64,000 bases of DNA. It comes from Polaromonas sp. (GTDB lineage: Bacteria; Pseudomonadota; Gammaproteobacteria; Burkholderiales; Burkholderiaceae_C). This document shows positions 55,660 through 61,983 of this stretch, piece by piece (positions within the stretch are counted from its first letter, which is position 1; every line of letters begins with the position of its first letter). The notes under the pieces were generated by a model. It searched no databases. It worked only from the letters and a program-made list of their open reading frames with translations, and was not told the origin of the DNA. The stretch is from contig NZ_JAQSDA010000020.1 in the NCBI RefSeq assembly GCF_029945685.1, positions 426,044 through 490,043 of the forward strand. Reading direction: 5' to 3'. Position numbers and translations under genes: made by a program.

Positions 55660-58464
55660 GTGGATTACAACAACTCCCTTTTTGCAGCGGCTGCGCTGGA
55701 TGCACCTGGCGATCTGGCGCTGGCCCTGGCGTTGCCGGCTTCCGCCGGCCATTTTGATGAGTTGCACGGCCGGACCCTGGACAAGGCCCCGCCCGTGCCC
55801 AGCCAGATGCAGGGCCAGAGTCAAAGCCACACCCCACAAATGCTGCAGTTGGCGGGCGGCGCCGTTTCGCCCGCGCCAGCACGCGACCCCGGCCCAACGG
55901 CTGCCACGGCGGCAAGCCTGGCGCCCGACTGGAGCCGATTTTTCAACTTTCTCGGCGGCGACGGTTTTGACGACCTCAACCACCGCACGGCCAACCTGCA
56001 ACGCCAGATCCGCGACAACGGCGTGACCTACAACGTCTATGCCGACGCCAACGGCCCGCAGCGGCCCTGGTCGCTGGACCTGTTTCCGCTGATCCTGTCG
56101 GCACAGGACTGGGCGCAGATCGCCACCGGTGTGCAGCAGCGCGCCCGTCTGCTGGAGCGCATCCTGGCCGACGTGTACGGCCCCCAGCAGCTGCTGGCGC
56201 TGGGCCTGCTGCCGGCTGCGCTGGTGCAGGGCCACCCCGGCTACCTGCGCGCCATGCACGGCGTGCGGCCGGCCGGCGGCACTTTTCTGCACATCGCCGC
56301 CTTCGATCTGGCGCGCGGGCCCGACGGGCGCTGGTGGGTGGTCTCGCAACGCACGCAGGCGCCCTCGGGCCTGGGTTACCTGCTGGAAAACCGCCTGGCG
56401 ATCTCGCGGCTGTTCCCCGAGGCCTTTCGCGAACTGAAGGTGCAACGCCTGGCCGCTTCCTACAAGGCACTGGTCGACGGCATGAAGGCGGCCAGCCCGG
56501 CGCCTGCGCGCGGTGAGGAAAGCCGCATCGTGCTGCTCACTCCCGGCCCCTACAACGAGACCTATTTCGAACATGCCTACCTCGCGCGTTACCTCGGCCT
56601 GACCCTGGTGGAAGGCAGCGACCTGCTGGTGCGCGACGACAAGCTTTACCTCAAGACCCTGCAGGGCCTGGAGCCGGTGCACGGCCTGCTCAAGCGCCTG
56701 GACGACGAGTTTCTGGACCCGCTGGAGCTGCGTTCGGACTCCACGCTCGGCGTGCCCGGCCTGCTGCAGGCGATACGCGCTGGCAACGTGCTGGTGGCCA
56801 ACGCGCCGGGCTCGGCCTTTCTCGAATCCAGCGCGCTGCTGGGCTTTCTGCCGGCCCTGTCGCGCCACCTGCTCGACGAGCCGCTGGCCCTGCCTTCGCT
56901 GGCCACCTGGTGGTGCGGCGAGCAGGCGGCACTGCAGGCCGTGCTGCCGCGCCTGAAGGAATGTGTCATCAAGGGCACCTACCCCGAGACGGGCATTGAA
57001 TCGGTTATTGGGCAGACACTGTCGCGCCGCGAACTCGATGAATGGGCCGGCCGTCTGGTCCGGCGCAACGAAGACTACACGGTGCAGGCCTATCTGCCAC
57101 TGTCGCAGACGCCGACCTGGCAGGGCCAGAGAATCGCCCCGCGCTCCACCATGCTGCGGGTGTTCGCGGTGGCCGACGGCGCAGGTTCCTGGCAGGTTCT
57201 CCCCGGCGGGCTTGCGCGGCTGGCCGGCCCCAATGACAAGATTGCCTCGATGCAGCAAGGCGGCAGCAGCGCCGATGTGTGGGCGCTGGCCGCGGCCGCA
57301 GCACCAGCCTCGGCGACACCGGGCCGAACCGCCGACCCGGCGGCAGCCTGCACCAACGCAGCGCCGCTGTCACCGGCGGGGGCGGAGCCCGGTGCTGTGC
57401 CGCGTGCCATCACGCGCACCGTGCACAAGCCCCCGGTCACCAGCCGCGCCGCCGAAAACCTGTTCTGGCTCGGCCGTTACACCGAGCGCACCGAAAACGC
57501 CATCCGCATGGCCCAGCTGACCCTGCAGTCGCTCAACGGTGAAGACCAGTCTTCCCAGCCGCTGCTGGGCTGGCTGTCCGAGCTGGCCGTGAAAAACGGC
57601 CTGGTGATGGACTCGGTGCCGCCGGCCACACAGTCGCGCCGCGTGTTCGAACGCTCGCTGATGGCCAGCCTGGCCGATACCGGTCAGGCCACCAGCGTCG
57701 GCTACAGCCTGCGGGCGCTCAAGGGTGCGGCGTCAGCGGTGCGCGAGCGGCTGTCTCAGGAACAGTGGCATGTGATCATGCGCGCCGAGGCCGATTTCTT
57801 CTCGCGCTGCAAAGCCTTCAGCGGACCCGACCACCCGGCGTCTCAGGCGCTCGAATACTCATCGGTCGAAGCCCTCGCGGCGCTCGAATCGGCCAGCGGC
57901 TTCCTGGCCGCCATGACCGGCGCGCAAACCGACCGCATGAGCCGCGACGACGGCTGGCGCCTGCTCAGCACGGGCCGCCATATCGAGCGGCTGAACACGC
58001 TGGCGTCCTCGCTGATCCTGGGTTTTGAAACCGGCGCCGTGTTCGACGAAGGCGGCTTCGGGGCCATCCTCGCGCTGTTCGACAGCACCATCACCTTCCA
58101 CGCCCAGTACCAGCAGCAACGCGATGTGCCGGCGCTGCTGGACCTGCTGGTGCTGGACCGCGACAACCCGCGCTCACTCGGCTGGGTCACCCAGACGCTG
58201 CGCGGGCGCCTCGCGCGCCTGGCCGAAAACACCGTGGGCGCACCGCAACCGGCGCCCGATTTGACGCCGGCCCTGCCCGACCCCGGCAACTGGCTGCTCA
58301 GCGAGCTGTGTACCCCTGCTCCCGGCGCGCCGGACAGCGAACCGTATGCGGGCCTGCTGGCGCAGCTCGAGCTTTGCTGCAGCGCCGCCTTCGAGCTGTC
58401 GGACACGCTGAGCCGGCGCTACTTCAGCCACGTGGCTCCAGACGAACACAGTCTGGGCGCCTGA
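55660..58464 (+). CDS. circularly permuted ATP-grasp and alpha-E fusion protein
   Basis: 934 residues from a GTG start. Residues about 100-560 are a circularly permuted ATP-grasp ligase: QIRDNGVTYNVYADANGPQRPWSLDLFPLILS, YLRAMHGVRPAGGTFLHIAAFDLARGPDGRWWVVSQRTQAPSGLGYLLENRLAISRLFP, IVLLTPGPYNETYFEHAYLARYLGLTLVEGSDLLVRD. After a Pro/Ala linker, residues about 600-920 are an alpha-E domain starting SRAAENLFWLGRYTERTENAIRMAQLTLQSL. It combines in one chain what the minus-strand locus at 46.3-49.0 kb makes as two proteins. Predicted role: ATP-dependent amide bond formation. Confidence 0.88.
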   Translation: MDYNNSLFAAAALDAPGDLALALALPASAGHFDELHGRTLDKAPPVPSQMQGQSQSHTPQMLQLAGGAVSPAPARDPGPTAATAASLAPDWSRFFNFLGGDGFDDLNHRTANLQRQIRDNGVTYNVYADANGPQRPWSLDLFPLILSAQDWAQIATGVQQRARLLERILADVYGPQQLLALGLLPAALVQGHPGYLRAMHGVRPAGGTFLHIAAFDLARGPDGRWWVVSQRTQAPSGLGYLLENRLAISRLFPEAFRELKVQRLAASYKALVDGMKAASPAPARGEESRIVLLTPGPYNETYFEHAYLARYLGLTLVEGSDLLVRDDKLYLKTLQGLEPVHGLLKRLDDEFLDPLELRSDSTLGVPGLLQAIRAGNVLVANAPGSAFLESSALLGFLPALSRHLLDEPLALPSLATWWCGEQAALQAVLPRLKECVIKGTYPETGIESVIGQTLSRRELDEWAGRLVRRNEDYTVQAYLPLSQTPTWQGQRIAPRSTMLRVFAVADGAGSWQVLPGGLARLAGPNDKIASMQQGGSSADVWALAAAAAPASATPGRTADPAAACTNAAPLSPAGAEPGAVPRAITRTVHKPPVTSRAAENLFWLGRYTERTENAIRMAQLTLQSLNGEDQSSQPLLGWLSELAVKNGLVMDSVPPATQSRRVFERSLMASLADTGQATSVGYSLRALKGAASAVRERLSQEQWHVIMRAEADFFSRCKAFSGPDHPASQALEYSSVEALAALESASGFLAAMTGAQTDRMSRDDGWRLLSTGRHIERLNTLASSLILGFETGAVFDEGGFGAILALFDSTITFHAQYQQQRDVPALLDLLVLDRDNPRSLGWVTQTLRGRLARLAENTVGAPQPAPDLTPALPDPGNWLLSELCTPAPGAPDSEPYAGLLAQLELCCSAAFELSDTLSRRYFSHVAPDEHSLGA

Positions 58465-58503
58465 ACCCTGCCACCGGCTGCAACCCTTCCCATTTTTCCC
58501 GCC

Positions 58504-59448
58504 ATGCTGCTTCACCTTGTTCACGAGACGCGTTATGCGTACAGCCCCACCGTGGAAAGTGCCCACCATATGCTGCACCTCAAGCCTGCCAGCCATGCCG
58601 GTCAGCAACTGCTGCGCCACCAGGTGACGATCAACCCGCAACCGGCTCGGTTGCAGGAACGGACCGACGTGTATGGCAACACCCGCAGCTATTTCTCGCT
58701 GCACACGCCGCATGACAGGCTGACCGTGGTGGCCGACAGCATTGTCTCCACCCTGGCGCTTGCCGCAGCGCCGGAAGACGCCCCGGCAGGCCTGCCCTGG
58801 GAACAGGTGCGTGAGCAGTTTCGCTACCACGCCGGCGCCGCCTATGACAGTGCCTGCGAATTCATCTTCGCCTCACCCTATATCCCGCGCGACGAGGCGT
58901 TTGCCGAATTTGCCCGGCCCAGCTTCACGCCCGGGCGACCCCTGCCCGAAGCGGCGCAGGACCTGATGGAGCGCATCCACTCGGGCATGGTGTACGACAG
59001 CGAGAGCACCGAGGTCGGCACGCAGGCGCTGGAGGCGCTGCAACTGGGCAAGGGCGTGTGCCAGGACTTTGCCCACATCATGGTCGCCTGCTGCCGCGCC
59101 ATGGGTGTGCCCGCGCGTTACGTCAGCGGCTACCTGCTGACCACGCCGGCACCCGGCCAGCCGCGCCTGATCGGCAGCGATGCCTCCCATGCCTGGGCCT
59201 CGGTGTACTGCCCGGTGGAAAGCGAAGCCGGCGGCCTGGCGCTGGCCGAAGACCAGAGCCCAGGCGTCTGGCTGGACTTCGACCCCACCAACAACCGCGC
59301 GCCGGGCGAGGACTATGTCACGCTGGCCACGGGCCGCGATTTCCTCGACGTCTCGCCGATGCGCGGTGTGATCCGTGGCGGCGCACGCCACGTGCTGGAC
59401 GTGGCCGTGACGATGACGCCCATTGACAAACTGCCGGAACTGAACTGA
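58504..59448 (+). CDS. transglutaminase-like protein
   Basis: 314 residues. It begins MLLHLVHETRYAYSPTVESAHHMLHLKP, the N-terminal beta domain. The core has LGKGVCQDFAHIMVACCRAMGVPARYVSGYL (Cys near 186), DASHAWASVYCPVESEAGG and GVWLDFDPTNNRAPGEDYVTLATGRDFLDVSPMRGVIRGG. It ends the plus-strand ATP-grasp/alpha-E set, 39 bases after the fusion gene. It has the same family architecture as the product of 45303-46124. The last codons and the stop lie in a five-base tandem repeat. Confidence 0.9.
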   Translation: MLLHLVHETRYAYSPTVESAHHMLHLKPASHAGQQLLRHQVTINPQPARLQERTDVYGNTRSYFSLHTPHDRLTVVADSIVSTLALAAAPEDAPAGLPWEQVREQFRYHAGAAYDSACEFIFASPYIPRDEAFAEFARPSFTPGRPLPEAAQDLMERIHSGMVYDSESTEVGTQALEALQLGKGVCQDFAHIMVACCRAMGVPARYVSGYLLTTPAPGQPRLIGSDASHAWASVYCPVESEAGGLALAEDQSPGVWLDFDPTNNRAPGEDYVTLATGRDFLDVSPMRGVIRGGARHVLDVAVTMTPIDKLPELN

Positions 59449-59460
59449 ACTGAACTGAAC
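59437..59460 (+). repeat. GAACT pentanucleotide tandem repeat over a stop codon
   Basis: Nearly five units of GAACT. The third and fourth bases supply the TGA stop of the transglutaminase gene at 59446-59448. A gain or loss of units would shift which TGA is used but would always meet one soon. Confidence 0.8.
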
Positions 59461-59528
59461 CGAGTGTTCCATGCCCGGCGGCGGGCAGGCATGCCGGCGC
59501 TAGAATCTTTCGAACGGCCCACCCCAGG

Positions 59529-59585
59529 CGCTACTTTTTTTGTAGCTGCTGGCGCCCGTCCGGTATGGGCTGAAGCCATATTTCA
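59529..59585 (+). repeat. dispersed GCTAT stem-loop repeat, copy 9
   Basis: GCTAC, T-run, GTAGCTGCTGGCGCCCG, then GGTATGGGCTGAAGCCATAT. This is the clearest example of the tail (GGGCTGAAGCC). It lies in the 175-base gap before the RidA-family gene. Confidence 0.7.
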
Positions 59586-59623
59586 CTATCAGCCCCCGAT
59601 TTATCCACCTGCAGGAGCATTTC

Positions 59624-60094
59624 ATGACCACCCCCACCGGCCCGATCTACGACAAGCTGAAAAACCTGGGCATCACCCTGCCACCGGTCTCCACGCCTGC
59701 CGCCGCCTATGTGCCTTTTGTGCGAACCGGCTCGCTGGTGTTCCTGTCTGGCCACATCGCCAAAAAGGATGGCAAGCCCTGGGTGGGCCAGCTTGGCAAA
59801 AACATGGGCACGGACGAAGGCAAGCTGGCGGCGCGCGCGATCGCCATTGACCTGATGGGCACATTACATGCCGCAGTCGGCGATCTGGGCAAGGTCAAGC
59901 GCATCGTCAAGCTGATGAGCCTGGTCAACTCGACCGGCGACTTCACCGAGCAACACCTGGTGACCAACGGCGCCAGCGAACTGTTCGGCGAGGTGTTCGG
60001 CACGGCCGGCGCCCACGCCCGCAGCGCATTCGGCGTGGCGCAGATTCCGATGGGTGCCTGCGTCGAGATCGAGCTGATTGCCGAACTGGAATAA
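59624..60094 (+). CDS. RidA/YjgF family protein
   Basis: 156 residues. YDKLKNLGITLPPVSTPAAAYVPFVRTGSLVFLSGHIAKKDGKPWVGQLGKNM is followed by ARAIAIDLMGTLHAAVGDLGKVKRIVKLMSLVNSTGDFTEQHLVTNGASELFGEVFGTAGAHARSAFGVAQIPMGACVEIELIAELE. The late Arg of ARSAFG and the closing Glu are the active-site positions of RidA-type imine deaminases. The length and the KLMSLVNST segment place it in a RidA subgroup (Rv2704-like) rather than RidA itself. It has GGAG 8 bases upstream and stands alone. Confidence 0.9.
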   Translation: MTTPTGPIYDKLKNLGITLPPVSTPAAAYVPFVRTGSLVFLSGHIAKKDGKPWVGQLGKNMGTDEGKLAARAIAIDLMGTLHAAVGDLGKVKRIVKLMSLVNSTGDFTEQHLVTNGASELFGEVFGTAGAHARSAFGVAQIPMGACVEIELIAELE

Positions 60095-60100
60095 GCACAC

Positions 60101-60179
60101 CCCGTGGAGGCTTCGCCTCCTCCCCCTTGCAGGGGCGGGCGCCACACGCCCGGCAAAGCCGGATCGCGGCCCCCGCTTG
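60101..60179 (+). repeat. GC-rich dispersed repeat after the RidA-family gene
   Basis: CCCGTGGAGGCTTCGCCTCC, TCCCCCTTGCAGGGGCGGG and CACGCCCGGCAAAGCCGGAT. It shares the CCCCCTTG...GGGG and CCCGGC-AAGCCGG parts with the copies at 39315 and 46128. Confidence 0.6.
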
Positions 60180-60203
60180 CAATGCGGTGCGGCAGCCTCT
60201 TCA

Positions 60204-60272
60204 CCGTTCGGGCTGAGCCTGTCGAAGCCTGCCCGCGTGGTGAAGACCCTTCGACAGGCTCAGGGCGAACGG
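60204..60272. repeat. inverted pair of the CGAACGG...CCTGTCGAAG repeat
   Basis: The left arm (60204-60227) ends GAGCCTGTCGAAG; the right arm (60249-60272) starts CTTCGACAGGCTCAGGGCG. They pair at 22 of 24 positions with a 21-base loop. This is a repeat sequence common in many proteobacterial genomes. It lies between the RidA-family gene and the riboswitch and may serve as a transcript end. Confidence 0.75.
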
Positions 60273-60344
60273 TCAAGCCAGCGACACCCGCTGCCTCCTC
60301 GCAGCCTTAAAATCAATCGTCCCCGAAGCGATTCGAGGCAAGCG

Positions 60345-60495
60345 TTCTCAGGGCGGGGCGAAATTCCCCACCGGCGGTGTTTGCGTTCACGCGCATCAGC
60401 CCGCGAGCGCCCGGCCTCTTCACGGAAGCCGGGGTCAGCAGATTCGGTTCAACTCCGAAGCCGACGGTCACAGTCCGGATGAAAGAGAGCGCGAA
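60345..60495 (+). ncRNA. FMN riboswitch (RFN element)
   Basis: The conserved RFN blocks are present in order: CTCAGGGCGGGGCGAAATTC and CCCACCGGCGG, then CAGCCCGCGAGCGC, a variable arm (60409-60433), GGTCAGCAGATTCGGT, CTCCGAAGCCGACGGTCACA and GTCCGGATGAAAGAGAG. RFN elements bind FMN and shut off riboflavin genes. Here it precedes ribH by about 100 bases. Confidence 0.93.
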
Positions 60496-60561
60496 GTCCA
60501 TGGCTCCGCCGTGGGCTGGCGCCTGCGCGCCTGCCTGCCTGCGGGCCACAGACTCGTGCGC

Positions 60562-60587
60562 CCTGAATTTCGGTAACCGTTTTCAGG
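60562..60587 (+). promoter_or_regulatory. putative RBS-sequestering hairpin of ribH
   Basis: CCTGAA pairs with TTCAGG, and inside it CGGT pairs with ACCG. The right arm overlaps the AGGAGA ribosome site just before the ribH ATG. This is a plausible off-state expression platform for the riboswitch acting on translation. Confidence 0.5.
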
Positions 60588-60595
60588 AGAAGTTC

Positions 60596-61093
60596 ATGAG
60601 CCAGCGACATCCCCCCATCCACACTCTGGCGACGGTGCCGGGCAGGTTCTGTTTCATCCAGGCTGCCTGGCACGCTGATATCGTCAACCAGGCGCGCGAT
60701 GCGTTTCTGGCAGAAATGGCCGGGCACGGCGTGCCGGCGCAAAACATCGACTTGCTGGAGGTGCCGGGCGCTTTCGAGATTCCGCTGCACGCGCAACAGC
60801 TGGCGCGTTCAGGGCGCTACGTTGCCATCGTCGCCTGCGGCCTGGTGGTGGACGGCGGCATCTACCGCCACGAGTTTGTCGCCGATGCCGTGATCAGCGG
60901 CCTGATGCGGGTGCAACTGGACACCGGCGTGCCCGTGTTTTCAGCCGTACTCACGCCGCAGCACTTTCATGCGCACGAAGAGCATCAGCGCTTTTTCCGT
61001 GATCACTTTGTCATCAAGGGCCAGGAGGTCGCGCAGGCCTGCCTGCGGACCGTGGCCAGCCTGCAGCAAGTGCAGGCCTTGCAAACCGCGTGA
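60596..61093 (+). CDS. ribH: 6,7-dimethyl-8-ribityllumazine synthase (type II, RibH2)
   Basis: 165 residues. RFCFIQAAWHADIVNQARDAFLAEMAGHG is followed by IDLLEVPGAFEIPLHAQQLARSGRYVAIVACGLVVDGGIYRHEFVADAVISGLMRVQLDTGVPVFSAVLTPQHFHAHEEHQRFFRDHFVIKGQEVA. The catalytic His lies in the HFHAHEE region, and the spacing fits the RibH2 (decameric) type rather than the icosahedral RibH1 type. It condenses the aminouracil with dihydroxybutanone phosphate in riboflavin synthesis. It is a single gene under an FMN riboswitch, not in a rib operon. The start has AGGAGA 6 bases upstream. Confidence 0.9.
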   Translation: MSQRHPPIHTLATVPGRFCFIQAAWHADIVNQARDAFLAEMAGHGVPAQNIDLLEVPGAFEIPLHAQQLARSGRYVAIVACGLVVDGGIYRHEFVADAVISGLMRVQLDTGVPVFSAVLTPQHFHAHEEHQRFFRDHFVIKGQEVAQACLRTVASLQQVQALQTA

Positions 61094-61096
61094 GTC

Positions 61097-61945
61097 TTAC
61101 CTGAACGCCTGCTGCAGCAAAACCAGCAAGCGCGCAAAGGCCTGCTCGCGGGCGGCGGGGTTGGAGCCAACGTGTACGCCCTGCCCCGGGTGAACACCGT
61201 TCGGCACGTCCTTGCGCAGCCGCACCTCGCCCACCGGGTTGTCAAAGTCGTGATAACTGCCGGCGTAAACATTGACTTCAGCGCCTGCCGCCATGCCCAG
61301 CTCGACACAAGGGCCGGGCGGGGTCCAGTCGTCTTTTTCGCCAAGCATCAACACCAGTGGCACGGCGCGGCGGTAGCCCGCCTTGAGCGCAGCGGCGCAG
61401 CCCGGGTAAAACGCCACCGCCAGCGCCGGCGGGGCCACCTGGCTGCGCACCTCGGCCCGCGACAGGTCGGTGGCCGCCAGCACGGCGCTGCCGCCATGCG
61501 ACCAGCCGAGCAAGGCCAGTTTGCCGTCCACAGCCCAAGGCTGCGCTGCCACCCAGGCCAGCGTCGCCAGAGCATCGGCGCGGCGCTGGGTCTGGTCGAT
61601 GCGGCGCGTGCCGATTTTCTGGGTACACAGTTCAGCCTCACCGCGCGGGCTCAAGCTGTCGGGAAAAACGGCGGCATAACTCTGCCCAACCAGCCAATCG
61701 GCCATGGCCTGGTGCCGCGCATTGAACAGGCCCTTGCGCGCGCCCTGGCTGGCGTACAGCCCGCCACAACCGTGCAGGGCCACCACACTGCCGCGCGGCA
61801 GGGCGCCCGGGGGCAAATACACCCAGGCCTTGATGAGGGTGCCGTCGTGGCTGAGGTAGCTGGCGACCTGCGGCGCGGCGGCAGAGGAGCCTCCCACCGC
61901 CGTAACACATACCAAAAGTGCCGCCAGCCCTTTAAACATATGCAC
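61097..61945 (-). CDS. secreted dienelactone-hydrolase-like alpha/beta hydrolase
   Basis: 282 residues with a signal peptide (MFKGLAALLVCVTAVGGSSA). The mature part has WVYLPPGALPRGSVVALHGCGGLYASQGARKGL near 45, the nucleophile elbow LLGWSHGGSAVLAA near 150, an Asp in LVLMLGEKDDWTPPGPC near 205 and a His in YAGSYHDFDNP near 235. This is the dienelactone hydrolase family fold with a Ser nucleophile. The substrate is unknown. It starts inside a dispersed repeat (61924-61970), so the first codons and the upstream leader come from that repeat. It converges with ribH, with only 3 bases between the two stops. Confidence 0.82.
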   Translation of the reverse strand: MHMFKGLAALLVCVTAVGGSSAAAPQVASYLSHDGTLIKAWVYLPPGALPRGSVVALHGCGGLYASQGARKGLFNARHQAMADWLVGQSYAAVFPDSLSPRGEAELCTQKIGTRRIDQTQRRADALATLAWVAAQPWAVDGKLALLGWSHGGSAVLAATDLSRAEVRSQVAPPALAVAFYPGCAAALKAGYRRAVPLVLMLGEKDDWTPPGPCVELGMAAGAEVNVYAGSYHDFDNPVGEVRLRKDVPNGVHPGQGVHVGSNPAAREQAFARLLVLLQQAFR

Positions 61946-61970
61946 GGACAGCTACTGATTCGATAGCAAT
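61924..61970 (-). repeat. dispersed GCTAT stem-loop repeat, copy 10, over a start codon
   Basis: CAGCCCTTTAAACATATGCA, then CGGACAGCTACTGATTCGATAGCAAT split into tail and stem (GCTAC / GTAGC-like pair). The start codon of the secreted hydrolase gene lies in the tail. Confidence 0.55.
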
Positions 61971-61983
61971 CCGGCGTACCGGC

